From NCBI GenBank assembly GCA_947650285.1, contig CANTFL010000003.1:124001-188000 (forward strand): a stretch of 64,000 nt of DNA, given 5' to 3'. Source of the stretch: Hyaloperonospora brassicae (Eukaryota > Oomycota > Peronosporomycetes > Peronosporales > Peronosporaceae). Shown here one piece after another: positions 22,683 through 33,910 of this stretch. Made by a program: the position numbers and the translations under genes. The notes beneath the pieces were generated by a model, which had not been told where the DNA came from, did not search any database, and saw only the letters and a list, made by a program, of their open reading frames with translations. Position 1 is the first letter of the stretch; the number at the start of each line of letters is the position of its first letter.

Positions 22683-23596
22683 ATGGTCCGCTGCAAAGCG
22701 ATCGGCAAAGAACTTGTCGATCGCTAGTACTTGTTCACGAGGCAGTGGCCACTACTTCATTACACAGTACTTCGAGCCCGGCTTAAGCTCGATATCGTGT
22801 CGAGTGCCTTTGTCCTTAGGCAACTCGAAAGATACGGATTCAGGGAACACATCCTTGAATTCGATCAAATCCTTATACAAAGGATTTGCCTGAAGTGACT
22901 CCCAAGATTAAGACGCGTATCGCTCAATCCGAGTCTTCTCATCGAGGACACTTTCGTCCATCGATGATCTGCTGAGAACCCGTTTGTTCTGATCAAATGC
23001 TGTGGTCGACCGAATATCGCCCACATACTCATCCTCTGTGACGAGTATGCAGATCTGCTTGACTTTGTCACTACGCAGATCACGCAAGAAACGTTTCGGC
23101 TCTAGCGTTGGCAACTGAGTTATCTCCGAAGTTAACTTCGGAGGTACGATCAGATCAAGTGTGTAAGCGCCTACACTTAATCCGTCATTGACCAAGACGT
23201 TCAACGTCTCGGTTTCTTCCTGGGACTTTTCTTCCACAGGTTGCTGAGGGCCTGATCCCTCAGCAAGTGACTCTTGAGGAACTCCTTCCTCAAGTACGTG
23301 GGACTTATTCCCTCGAAGTCTTCTGACTGTGGCTGTGCAACCACAGTCAGGTACCGATCCTCTACGGTCGACTCTCCAGTCGACCTAGGATATCCGTGTT
23401 GCCACTTGTGGGCAACCGGTTTACTCTTGCTAGGATGTCGCCCGCTAGGCGTGCATCCACGTCCCGGTCCACTCGACTTATTCGAGTGGTGGACCTTCGG
23501 CGCAGCCTGTACTTCTATACAGCCGCCGGGAGCTTGCTCCACAGTGTAGTGATCAACTACACTGTGATCTTGTGCAGTCGTGGTAGCGACCGTACC

Positions 23597-24004
23597 TCAA
23601 GTGAGGCCATCGCACTCACTCGCAGAACATCCACATGCTTGTGGACGCCCCATGACGTTCATCAGATGGCCATCTGATGAAAAAGTGGCAGGCATCTTCA
23701 CGGATCGATGCTGCCAGCTCACCCTTGGCTCGTACTTTCTGAGCCAAGGTAATCCCAGGATGACATCAAATTTGTCATCCAGATCTAGTACGATGAAGTC
23801 ATCATCGTACTGTTCTCCCTCCAACGTGTAGTGGATTCCTACTACACGTTTCTCAACGGTAATTGATGAGCCTGTTGCAAGGCGCACCGTCATCTTCGTG
23901 AGGAGAATGTCGCGCTCAACGAACTTGAGCCTACGAACCTCTAGTGACTGGCGACGAACAAAGTTGTTCGACGCCCCACAGTCTACTAGGGCACGAAGCG
24001 ACAA
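23597..24004 (-). CDS. Gypsy retropepsin-like protease
   Basis: The minus frame has LRALVDCGASNNFVRRQSL, the aspartic protease flap region and the second motif VILGLPWLRKYEP. The active triad reads D-C-G rather than D-S/T-G, a variant seen in some chromoviruses. Downstream linker sequence (22908-23542) switches frame near 23230. Confidence 0.75.
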   Translation of the reverse strand: MSLRALVDCGASNNFVRRQSLEVRRLKFVERDILLTKMTVRLATGSSITVEKRVVGIHYTLEGEQYDDDFIVLDLDDKFDVILGLPWLRKYEPRVSWQHRSVKMPATFSSDGHLMNVMGRPQACGCSASECDGLT

Positions 24005-24480
24005 ATCGTTTGTCGCTTCCTACTTCGAGGTGATGAGCGAAACGTCATCACCAGGTGCAGAGACACACAATGATTGTGTATCTGGAGCAACTTTCGTCAC
24101 GAGATTTGCAAATTCTCTTGGGGTTGCTGGATCAATAGGGCGCTCCGCCCCTACTGACCCCGACCATTTTTTGATGGTCCGTCTCGCTGTTGCGGCTTCG
24201 CAACAGCGCTGGACCCACGCCCGTTGCCCTTCTTGGCAAATGGTCGTCCATTTCGCTCAGTACTGTTTGGTACTGGTCGTGGATCACTACACTCATATGC
24301 GTAGTTCCCTAACTTCTGACAGCGATTGCACTTCTATAATCGCTTGTTGTTTGAAGAGCGAGGTCTCTCGCTCTCAACATAGCAGAGGTCCATTGGTTCC
24401 GGACCTCCGATCTCTTGTAGTCTCGGTGGACGATAATAGTTTGAGCTAGCATGAGCCCGTCTCATGCTAAAGCCTTCCTG

Positions 24481-25305
24481 TTACGCGGCTGATATCGCTT
24501 CTTCAAGCGTATTCAGCTCAAGGCGGAACAGGTGGCTCCTGACGGGCCCTTCTGCGAGCCCTTGCATGAACACCGTAATCAACGTGTGTTCATGGACTGG
24601 GTTGGCAGTTATACTATTCACGAGGAGTCGTATATGTTGAGCGTAAGCGTGCACATCACGCTTACCCTGCTTGAGTTTCAGGAGCTCTGAACGAGCCCTG
24701 AACTCAGCCCGTGGCGGCTCGAACGTTTGTCTGAGCCGGGACTTGAAGTCCTCTAGCGACCTAAACACATGTGGGTTGCTACTCTCGAGCCCCAGGGACC
24801 AAGTTTTGGCACGTCCTGCCAAGTGGGTCTGAGCAAATGTGAGTTTCATTTGCTCATCTTCGACGCGACGAGCCCTTAAGGCTCTGTCGAGTTCGACAAA
24901 CCACAGTAACTGGGAGTATTCCGTGACTCCACTGGACTTGGAGATGTCAACTTTCATGACTTCGGGACGACGCGCATGTGCCGTTCCGCCCACAGCAGCA
25001 TGGAATTGCTGCTGTCTCAACAGCTCTGTCTGTTGAGCACCGATTTCTCTCAACTGCTCGGCCTGTTGAGAACCTTGCTGGTGAAGCAAGGCTACTTTCT
25101 CCCTTTCGGCGACAAGTTCATGTTAAATGAACTTGGCTATAGCGGTATGTTGTTGGTCTCTGTCTAGAGACTCCAACATGGCGCTAATGGCGAACTCGCC
25201 TACGGTAGAACCCATTTGTTCTACCGCACCCCATTCGATGTCACTCAAATGGGTAAACCCTTCACGCGTGGCGTGAAAGGTCTCTTCATCATCCAACATG
25301 TTCAT
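24481..25305 (-). CDS. Gypsy gag, interrupted
   Basis: The frame is open from 25305 except for TAA at 25123-25125 and ends at TAA 24481-24483. Retrotransposon gag signatures are LWFVELDRALRARR, KLTFAQTHLAGRAKTWSL and FEPPRAEFRARSELLKLKQG. A degenerate zinc knuckle (CNRCQKLGNYAYEC, with His replaced by Tyr) lies just downstream at about 24290-24340. Confidence 0.8.
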
Positions 25306-25338
25306 GTTGGATGTTGTGATCCTTGGAAGGACTACAAA

Positions 25339-25347
25339 GTGCTACCA
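25339..25347 (-). promoter_or_regulatory. Gypsy primer-binding site
   Basis: The complement reads TGGTAGCAC, starting two bases from the 5' LTR end. TGG pairs with a tRNA 3' CCA. The tRNA donor is not determined. Confidence 0.6.
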
Positions 25348-25349
25348 GG

Positions 25350-25742
25350 TGTAACGGGGCACACCCTTGCGTGAAATTAACGCAAGGGTTTCGGTGCGCC
25401 CGACAGACGTACACGAGGCAAACGAGGAAGCGTAGGTAAGGTAAAAGTAGAGCTGTTATATTAATATACTCAAGTCTTTAACTACTGTCTCTCTGTTTGA
25501 CTTAACTCAATTATGCTAATATAACTGAGTGTATGGTGACGTCTCGTCACCACTCATTGCGCGCGTCTTGCGGCGATTGGTGGGTTGATATCATCAAGAT
25601 ATCAACCAATGAGCAGACTCTTTGGTCGACCCATCAATATCACCACTATTTTTGATATTGTTAAAATAATATTCAACATAATATTCTTTATTGTCATTAT
25701 CTCTCAAATGACGATTTCCATGTAACGGGCTGCCCCGTTACA
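25350..25742 (-). repeat. Gypsy 5' LTR
   Basis: 393 bp, 5' copy for the minus-strand element, followed outside by the TCAAT duplication. Confidence 0.93.
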
Positions 25743-25747
25743 TCAAT

Positions 25748-26775
25748 GAGCTACTTTGTTCTTACACAAGATCACAACTCATGGAGTATGCTTCGCTCGC
25801 TGAGCGTCTAGTCCTGGCTCACGGGATTTCTACGAATCAGCAGCACAAAGTGCTAAAGAGTATGTGGCTCGCTAAGGCTTTTAACTCTTGTAATCCAAGA
25901 CACCTTACCAATGCACAGGTCTTGGATAGATCCAAATGCGATCTGATCCTTATTATATAATTAACACGGAGATAAACTCAGCATGTTTACTGAAATGTAA
26001 GGTTATACTATCTACTAGAGTAGCGCATAAAACGCACGCACCAAACGTGTTGCATACGCATAGTACGTTTTAGTCCATGGGTATGTATCACCTTTACAAT
26101 GAATTCGAAGAAATCGTCGAGCAATGAAAGAAATAAACTGAGAAACTCTATGGGACAAGATTTCGGGGCTGAAAAAGCCATCGTGTCGATGACATAGATC
26201 CTTTGTGATAAATAAGTAGATCGATCGGAACATTTGTGTACAATTTGGACTGCCAGACTAAGGTTTACCGGTCCAAACCAGTTCTCCAAACATGCCTACT
26301 TGAAAAATCAAATGATACAAGGGGCATGCCTGACGACCAAGTCGGTAGGTCCACCCGTTGAGAGAGGCCACTTAGGTTTCGATGGAGTTCGTCTTTTAGG
26401 AAATAGCTGGAATTTAAATGATTAGGGGGGCTATACAAAGATAAAGCCATCACGGAAGACGACTTAGTGCATTCAACAAGTATTGGCAGGAGCCAGCTAC
26501 GGCTACTGGTAAAGTGAGCAAAAAATTGCTGCTTGCCGAAAATTGTCTACCAAATTTCGTACGCAAATGATCTGCAATAAATGAAAGAAAAATGAAGCTG
26601 CAATGCAGCTACTTCCATAATGACTGAAGGTGTTTTTCATAACCTGAACGAGAAAAAGTACTCCTTATAATATGTCCAACATCAATAAGAGTTAGGATCT
26701 TCATATAATGATGCAGATTGCCAACGAAAGATAAGAATATATTGGCAACAAACACAGATATATCATTCAAATACT
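25748..26775. other. Spacer, no supported gene
   Basis: AT-rich sequence between the gypsy element and the inverted repeat. No coding pattern, LTR or RNA gene was recognised. Confidence 0.5.
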
Positions 26776-26813
26776 ATCAGGTAGAGTAGAGAAGTAAGGC
26801 TAATGCGTCAACG

Positions 26814-27155
26814 CTATGTAAACGCATGAAAACAGCGAGGAATGCATGTTGAAAGAAGAAGAGACAAAGATGGGTCGGACGTCGACTCGATGTCGGCGAC
26901 CATTGTGACTGAACCTCTCGGGAATGTGATACGGATGCTATCGGAGGTGTCAGTGAAAGTCTGCATAGCTTCGTGGTTTTGCGGTAGAGGAGCGAACGTA
27001 TCGACGACCGGAGGAGAAGAGTCATTGCAATCAACACCATCGACAGCGAACGACTTGACTTCGCTCTTGGACGCACTCACTGGAACAAACACAGGACAGA
27101 CTGAACTGCGAAGACTGAAACAAGTGCTGTAGGGGTGCTCCGATGGACAAGACAA
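26814..27155 (-). pseudogene. ORF in the left inverted arm
   Basis: The minus frame (SKSEVKSFAVDGVD, PPVVDTFAPLPQNHEAM, SDSIRITFPRGSVTMVAD) matches, almost residue for residue, the plus-strand ORF at 30708-30977 in the right arm. It resembles the N-terminus of a retroelement gag, but that is a guess. It reads outward from the centre of the palindrome. Confidence 0.45.
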
Positions 27156-27449
27156 TAACCAGAAGCGACGCGGATCAAACGATCGAGCGTCCGGGGTCCG
27201 TCAAGCTAGTCGAATCCAGTCGGTACTCAGGCACAGACATGAGCGGGTTTACCGAAAGAACACCGCAACGAACAACTCGGGGTCAAGTTTTGAGGAGCTG
27301 GTCTACACGACGATCTCACTGTCGCAGCTTTGCGAAAAACTCGACTTGAAGATCTAGAACTGTTCGAAGAAGTTCACTGCAGCGCATGCTAGCACCAGAA
27401 TGATCATACCCGGCAGTATAAACTGGGCCAAGATTTGCTGCTATACTTG

Positions 27450-27930
27450 TTTGGTGGAACGGTGACATCAATTTTTTTGTGATCCCGACTCTCCACTGGC
27501 ACTCAGAAGACCGACTATCGGGGGGGGGGTACTCCGGTCCGGGTGTTACGCTTCCGTTCTCACCTTGTGTACCCATCGGTAGAGCGGACTGCACACTTCC
27601 ATGAGGTCTCGTGTCGATGATAAATATTGACGGTGTTTGTGTTAGGGTCGGGGATGCACGTGTGGAAGTCTTCACAAAACCACGGGTACACTTGTAGAGT
27701 GCTCGATATGATTAGCCTCGATCTCGACGACATAGCCTTTTCCAATATATAAATACCTAATCTGCTTGACCTTATTTATACTCAAGCCGTCTCGCGGTCT
27801 TCCAACTTGTCCTATACTGCGTTGCTGCGTCCGATCGCAATTAGTGGGTGATCGATCGCGTCCCTGATCGCGATTTCCTTCTTGATCACAATCGCTTCTC
27901 TGATCGCGATCTCGGTCGGCGAACATAACT
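27450..27930 (-). mobile_element. Retroelement fragment, copy A (copia-like linker region)
   Basis: The minus frames give a D/R-rich stretch (DRDRDQRSDCDQ), then GKGYVVEIEANHIEHSTS, and in another frame TLTQTPSIFIIDTRPHGS. A related segment occurs at 42960-43450. The two share the order basic/acidic repeats, IEHSTS/IEHPTS, and a Ser/Pro-rich tail. This suggests the integrase-RT linker of a Ty1/copia family. Frames are broken. Confidence 0.45.
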
Positions 27931-28625
27931 CTTTGTCCATATCCATCATCCTTTAATTTGAAAACGAAAGTTCAATTCCATCGACTATCCTCACCAGTTC
28001 AACTGACGTGATGGAACTTGTACAGACGTCTGAACTTATCTTTGCCATCCCGGACTTAGTCTGAGCGCGATCTGTCCCTCTGTCACGAAATGCTTTATCG
28101 TTTTACCACACTAGTGCGCTAAGGTGATGACGCGTGCCCTTCAAAATACTCGACTCCACAAGTCAATGGATATTTCATCTAAATGCCGCTAAAATGCTCA
28201 AGCAGGTGTCAGCACTTACAGGAAAAACCGGACCTTGATAAGGATTAATAGAAATGTGGTTGAACCACATAGCCCACCCATCGTATCTACCTACATGGCC
28301 GGTAGATCGTTGACCGTGAATGAGTGTTTTCTATGACAACTTCCTTTTAACAAACCTCGTCGAAGCACACTAAAGTCCAAAATCGTAGTGGTTTTGGCAA
28401 GATCGAATTTGATGTCTTTTACGGATAATGGCCCATCTTTTCACTCTCTCACAGCGTCTGTATCGACGAATTCTCCACCTCTTCTAGGGACGGCTTCTAT
28501 ACACATATCTGGTGCCACTTAACCTCGAGTGAGTTATTCTTTGGTGTTTTGGCGTCTCCGCCAGCTGCTGTATCGGTTTCGGTAGATGCTCGAGTCGATG
28601 AGGCGTCGGTACTTACGGTCGTTTG

Positions 28626-28958
28626 CTCTTCTTCGATGGGGTGTGGCCGAGTGGTAGACCACTGGAGCTGGGACCGGGAGGTACTTGGATCGAAATCCTG
28701 GAGGGGGGTTCGATTACAGGGCGCCGGAGATAGGCTAATAAAGTATGACGAGCAACCACCCAATGGGTGGCCGCCCTGCCAACCCGCACCGAAGGGTGTG
28801 TGATAGTTGGGTGGGCTGGAGGCCCTACTAGCCGAAAAGCCCCATAGTGTAATGAGGGGTGTGGGCCCCTGGCGAGTTCAAACCGAGCCGCGGTACTCGC
28901 AGATCACCCCCGGGAGGTCTGAGGGGTCACACGGCATAAATCTCTTCTTCGATGGGGT
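28626..28958 (+). mobile_element. tRNA-derived SINE with 17-bp target-site duplication
   Basis: The 17-bp direct repeats CTCTTCTTCGATGGGGT (28626-28642 and 28942-28958) flank a segment of about 300 bp. The segment opens with a tRNA-like promoter: A-box-like TGGCCGAGTGGTAGACC (28644-28660) and B-box-like GGTTCGATT (about 28707-28715). There is no open frame. The rest has short C/G-rich hairpins. A tRNA-Ser/Leu-type head is likely from the A box. The duplication length fits LINE-machinery insertion. Confidence 0.75.
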
Positions 28959-29181
28959 TAGCTGCATCCGCCATATGTAACGGGAAACCATATGCTTGTA
29001 TTGACACCGCACAAGTTGCTAGCCTTATACGCAGTTTATGTCTGTCTCAATCGTTCGCCTACACGAACGTGTAGATGGAGCTTAATTGACCAGACAGAGA
29101 CATTATAAATCGTTTGAGCTAGAACCATCTATGTCTTCTAGATAATATGATCTAATTTACCATTCTCTGACTGTGGCAAAC

Positions 29182-29513
29182 TACATACATACATACATAC
29201 ATACATACATACATACATACATACATACATACATACATACATACATACATACATACATACATACATACATACATACATACATACATACATACATACATAC
29301 ATACATACATACATACATACATACATACATACATACATACATACATACATACATACATACATACATACATACATACATACATACATACATACATACATAC
29401 ATACATACATACATACATACATACATACATACATACATACATACATACATACATACATACATACATACATACATACATACATACATACATACATACATAC
29501 ATACATACATACA
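29182..29513. repeat. (CATA)n tetranucleotide microsatellite, about 330 bp
   Basis: About 82 uninterrupted copies of CATA/ACAT. All long frames here (poly MYVC, poly YIHT) are artefacts of the repeat. The lack of interruptions points to recent expansion, and the true length may be collapsed in the assembly. Confidence 0.97.
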
Positions 29514-29519
29514 CGTTAT

Positions 29520-29650
29520 CAAGCTACTTGCTCACCACCAATTGCGCGCGTCTAGTAGCGATTGGTGGTGTGTTTTGTTGTTTCAATGACCTATAGCAAC
29601 CAACAAGTGGAAAAATGCTGCACACACGCCTTCAACATATTTTTTCTACA
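29520..29650. repeat. Probable gypsy LTR remnant
   Basis: CTCACCACCAATTGCGCGCGTC...GCGATTGGTGGTGTG followed by TTCAACATATT resembles the middle of the 393-bp gypsy LTR (CACCACTCATTGCGCGCGTC...GCGATTGGTGGGTTG ... ATTCAACATAATA). The 10-bp arms CACCACCAAT/ATTGGTGGTG form a hairpin. This is probably a decayed solo LTR of a related family. Confidence 0.45.
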
Positions 29651-30417
29651 ATATGTACTTCGAAAAGGAACAATTGAATAACATTACCAACAAGATCATA
29701 CTCGCATTGACTCAATTAGGTGTTTGTATCATGCGACAGGCTCACTTCGTCACACTGTTGCTCCATCGCCTTCTCCTGCGAGTTCACCCTCATTCCATCG
29801 ACATCAAAGGCTCCTGTGTCAGCGCCGAGTCACACTGAGTGTATCTTTCATCTGTCGTTCGGCTTTTTCCAGAATCACTTTAGCCTAGCATGCCGAATTC
29901 CTTAAGCCTGTTGCATGCTTTGCTCCAGGCAAGTGCTGGTCAGGTAGTCGCCCACTCACGTTGTACCACTCCAGCTATGCAAGAGTCACAAGGTGACGTT
30001 TAATCACAACGGGTCTGTGTGCTGTCGATCTTTTTTTCGCTGATACGCCGTAATACGAATTCATCTCGCCGACTGCTCTTTCGCTTGCTGGACGACATGC
30101 TTTAATTGATGTGCTTGGCCTTCTATCTCTTATCAAGGGACCCAGTGTTACTTTTCCAACGCCTTCCTTCGAGTCTGTACATCTAGTGGAAGAAGCTCAA
30201 ACGTGGTACAGTCGAGCAAGCGCGCGTCTTGCCCGGTTGGCTTGTTGGACACCGTATGTGATGCCTCGTCCGTTATTGTCGCAACAGCAGAAATTCGGTT
30301 CATCCTGCAAGTGCAAATACCCTCGATTAAGCATTGTCGGGGCTCCTTGAACGAGCACTCGCTGGCTTGTGGAGTCGAGTATTCTGAGGGGCATGCCTCA
30401 TGATCTCAACACACTGG
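29651..30417. other. Interior of the inverted-repeat structure, no supported gene
   Basis: No open frame with recognisable motifs and no RNA gene was seen. Confidence 0.45.
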
Positions 30418-30707
30418 TTCAGCAGCGATGCTTGGCCTAGTTTATACTGCCTGGTATGAGCATTCTGGTGCTGGCATGCGCTGCAGTGACCTTCTTCGAA
30501 CAGTTCTAGATCTTCAAGTCGAGTTTTTCGCAAAGCTGCGACAGTGAGATCGTCGTGTAGACCAGCTCCTCAAAACTTGACCCCGAGTTGTTCGTTGCGG
30601 TGTTCTTTCGGTAAACCCGCTCATGTCTGTGCCTGAGTACCGACTGGATTCGACTAGCTTGACGGACCCCGGACGCTCGATCGTTTGATCCGCGTCGCTT
30701 CTGGTTA

Positions 30708-30977
30708 TTGTCTTGTCCATCGGAGCACCCCTACAGCACTTGTTTCAGTCTTCGCAGTTCAGTCTGTCCTGTGTTTGTTCCAGTGAGTGCGTCCAAGAGC
30801 GAAGTCAAGTCGTTCGCTGTCGATGGTGTTGATCTCGGTGACTCTTCTCCTCCTGTCGTCGATACGTTCGCTCCTCTACCGCAAAACCACGAAGCTATGC
30901 AGACTTTCACTGACACCTCCGATAGCATCCGTATCACATTCCCGGGAGGTTCAGTCACAATGGTCGCCGATATCTAG
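30708..30977 (+). pseudogene. ORF in the right inverted arm
   Basis: Mirror copy of the left-arm ORF (same SKSEVKSFAVDGVD and APLPQNHEAMQTFTDTSD blocks), read on the plus strand and ending early at a TAG. A few residues differ between the arms. Confidence 0.45.
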
Positions 30978-31089
30978 TCGACGCCCGACCCATCTTTGTC
31001 TCTTCTTCTTTCAACATACCTCCCTTGCTGTTTTCATGCGTTTACATAGCGTTGACGCAGTAGCCTTACTTCCGCACTCTGCCTGTTAG

Positions 31090-31695
31090 TCTTCGCACAG
31101 TGATAGCGCTTCCACCTACACTCTTTTTTTGCCGTAAAATAAAAGCGCCGCGATCGACTGTATCGATCACCTGTGACGACGGTTGCGCCGTACAATGATG
31201 AATGAGTCACGCAGCGTGTTGCTATACCCTTACACGTGCGGAAGGGCAACGCGGTTCTTCGAGTGAGAGTAAATGTACGAGACAGACACGTGCCCCGATA
31301 ATGTTCTTGGTCCCCGTCCAAATGATACCTGGCACAATGCGACGCTGGGCAAAGAAAGTTATCACACTGCAGCGCGACTGTCGCAAAACAACTGCTGGCG
31401 ATGACCACTCACCCATCTGCGTCTTCAACCTGCTGCGACAACTCATGTAGCACAAGTCCGGTCCAACTTGCGTTTCACGACGAGCCAAGCTTTCGCGACA
31501 AATCAAAGCTTCCGCAGACGTCATGACTATAGCGCAAATTCTCACACTTTCGGCGTGTCGCGGGCTGTTTGCTTCGCGACAATGCCAAGCCGCTGGATCA
31601 CGTCGATGATTGCGAGATTCACCTACCATGACAGCAAGAAAAGAGCAAAACGTCCTGGTCCGTAAGTACTTGCTTGGCTGATGACACACACACAC
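31090..31695. other. Spacer downstream of MscS-like gene 1, no supported gene
   Basis: Short frames only. The stretch separates the inverted-repeat structure from the stop codon of the first MscS-like gene. Confidence 0.45.
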
Positions 31696-33296
31696 TCAAC
31701 CGATGCGCACCTCTGTTCTCGCCTTCTCGAGCGAGCCGAAACGTTCGCGATCAACGAATATAGTCACTTTTACCGTGAACATTGCGTGCAGCTCGACGCA
31801 GACAGGCGAAGAAAGCGGCAAAATTGGCCGACCGGTCGCGTCGAACGCGCTTGAGGTAGTGCGGGTTCTTCCTCGCGTAAGAGGCGTGCTAGTGCTGGCT
31901 TCGCTGCTCGAAGTAGACTGTTGCTGGTCCCTCGGTACACCGTCACTGTTTCCCCCACTCACACTGTAACTCGTGACGCTATTCGATCGGACAGCATAGA
32001 CTTCGCGGCGATCTCGGCACAGTGCAGCGAGCGCTTGCATTGTCAAAGCGTACTGTAGCAACACCGTTTGCAGCTCATACACAAGCTCTTTGATCTTTTG
32101 GACGGGCGTAGCAGGATGTAGTTCCAGCGTAACTGAATGTCTGTGGGCATCCATGGCGTTACCGCTCGTCTGGTAATTATCGGCAAAAATGCCGTTCGGC
32201 ACAAATATCATCGACCCGTCCGTTCGTCGTATGGTCGTTCTCGCAAGCGACACTCGGTCGATGAACCCCGACAAGTTCCGCACTTTTACTTCACTGCCCG
32301 TGCGAAACGGTTCGGCAAAGATAAGAAAGAGTCCCATTGCTACATTTTTCAGCTACCGAATCGTATGCGAGAAATACACGTCAAGAAGAACAACCACAAG
32401 AACAAAAGAGTGAGTTTGCAGCTACCTTACAACAAGCACGAAAAGATCGCAGACAACGGTGCTTCTTACCAGTGTGAAACCTGCAAGAACACCGACCAGC
32501 TCGACGCTCAAGAACCCGACAACGAGGACAAACCGCATGAACGGGTTCGAGATGAAGAAAATGTAGAAAATCTCAATGAGAATGAACACGATGCACACGA
32601 ACTTGATAAACTCGGTAATGACAAAGACACGCGCGTCGTAGTTGGACGCGTAGCGGTCCCACTTGACGTATCGAACAAAGGCCTATGTAGAGTGCATCAA
32701 GAGCCAAAAGCGACAACAATGAAGGAGCACCAGCCAAACAACCGACCAACCAGCACGCAAACACAATCAACAATCAGTCAACCAAGAACCGCATCCACAC
32801 GATCGCCCCTCCTGCCACCTCCAGTAATTGATAACAATGACGCAAAAATAGTCCATTGGTCCCGTGTCGTACATTTGTGACCACTTTGCGCATCGAAAAG
32901 GTTCCGAGTACCAACGGAATGGCCACCAAATAGCCCAAGTACTGCATCACTTCGTCCTTCTTGTCGCCCAATCCCAAAATGTACTGCGCCACGACGTTCC
33001 GGACCAAGACGAGGAACAGGAACCACCAGAGGTACGTGACCATATAGTGCTGCACGTCAGCAATCCATCTGAGAACAGGAGACGCAGATATAAATTTGGA
33101 GAGTTCAATATCCCTTGGTCGAGTGGGCATATTCTTTAAACTTATCATATCGCAACGGGCATCAATCGTACCGCACGCGCTTGTCGAGACGCGAGTGGAT
33201 GATGTGAAGCAGCCCTTGGACTACCGGTCTGGACAGCAGAAACGCAGCGATCGTCGCGAGGAGCGCGAGGCCCAGTCGCCAGTAGGAGAACTGCAT
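31696..33296 (-). CDS. MscS-like mechanosensitive ion channel 1
   Basis: Four exons on the minus strand: 33296-33172, 33068-32873, 32682-32481 and 32339-31696. They give 388 residues with all phases matching. Hydrophobic segments are about 5-27 (YWRLGLALLATIAAFLL), two more in exon 2 (MVTYLWWFLFLVLV, YLVAIPLVLGTF) and two in exon 3 (FVCIVFILIEIFYIFF, FVLVVGFLSVELVGVLAG). The MscS beta domain follows (AEPFRTGSEVKVRNLSGFI, TDGSMIFVPNGIFADN). MscS channels open on membrane tension and release osmolytes. The start is the first ATG before the first membrane segment. The C-terminal region has a Ser/Thr-rich insert (about 305-345) before a final beta segment. It is divergent from the GPCR gene across about 600 bp. 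Confidence 0.85.
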
Positions 33297-33910
33297 GGCG
33301 GCGACGCCACGTCGATGTGAGCGAATAGGTCTGTGCCGTCGTCGTCAATAGAATAGTAACCATCCGCGTAACCGTCAGATGGATCCAAACGTCGTCGTCA
33401 CGTGTATACCTGTATACACGCTTATGTACGTACCAGCGGACCCATGTGGGCAGACATAGCGGGGTACACTGTCCGACTCCCTGTCGTGACGCGAGCGTCG
33501 TCGCGGCTCTGTACACTGTTTTCGGCCCCTCGTCTGCACTGTGCGCTGAACCCTTTGTCCGCCAGCCAACACGAACCCGCCGAGAGAACAACCGTAACAG
33601 CACCGTCTGCGCTGTCCCGTCTCCACCGTCCCGTGGTCTCCATGCAGCCAGTCAAGTCGATCTTTCTCTGGCCCGTGATCCGCACCGGCTGCGACACATG
33701 GCCTGTCTCTTGCTGCTGCTATCGTCACAAGAGACGCGCAGCGGCCCGCGCCTAACCTGCCACCACCGCCCGTCTCGTCTATCCCCCGTATCATCCGCCT
33801 CGTCCTCCACGGCGGCAGAGCTCCACGCGCCAAAACGTGTCACTAGCGATTGCGCGCGCCGTGCGAGCCTCCAGGCTCTGTCTCCCACGCGCCACGTACC
33901 GAACGTGAGC
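33297..33910. promoter_or_regulatory. Divergent promoter region between MscS-like 1 and the GPCR gene
   Basis: About 615 bp between two opposed start codons. The GPCR frame is open through much of it (an in-frame ATG at 33698 gives MACLLLLLSSQ), so an N-terminal extension is possible, but composition becomes gene-like only from 33911. No specific operator was recognised. Confidence 0.4.

Larger units (their letters stand above)
17737..25742 (-). mobile_element. Complete Ty3/gypsy chromodomain retrotransposon, minus orientation
   Basis: Two 393-bp direct repeats (17737-18129 and 25350-25742), each bounded TGTAAC...GTTACA, flank an internal region whose gag-protease-RT-RNaseH-integrase-chromodomain order reads on the minus strand. 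Perfect 5-bp duplications (TCAAT at 17732-17736 and 25743-25747) mark the insertion. A primer-binding site (TGGTAGCAC, complement of 25339-25347) sits two bases inside the 5' LTR, and a polypurine tract (AAGGGGGGTGA, complement of 18130-18140) abuts the 3' LTR. I count about 10 substitutions between the LTRs (about 2.5%), so insertion is fairly recent. The polyprotein is interrupted by several frame changes and stops, so this copy looks non-autonomous. Confidence 0.93.
26776..31089. mobile_element. 4.3-kb structure with about 670-bp terminal inverted repeats
   Basis: The left arm (about 26776-27446) and right arm (about 30418-31089) are reverse complements with only scattered mismatches. The outer ends read CAGGTAGAGTAGAG and, on the other strand, CAGGCAGAGTGCGG. 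The interior (about 3 kb) holds a retroelement fragment, a SINE and a (CATA)n array, and no transposase. It could be a foldback-type transposon or an inverted duplication of one repeat. I see no clear target-site duplication. Confidence 0.65.

Noticed and set aside
28640..28720. Functional tRNA gene
   Set aside because: The A and B boxes are there, but the cloverleaf cannot be closed with normal stems and the segment is flanked by target duplications, so it is the head of a SINE.
29138..29589. Long frames of repeated MYVC or YIHT
   Set aside because: Artefacts of the (CATA)n array; open in several frames on both strands.
32137..32880. 247-residue plus-strand frame, basic and charged
   Set aside because: It is antisense to the MscS-like gene 1 exons and introns, and the minus strand has matching splice phases and family motifs.
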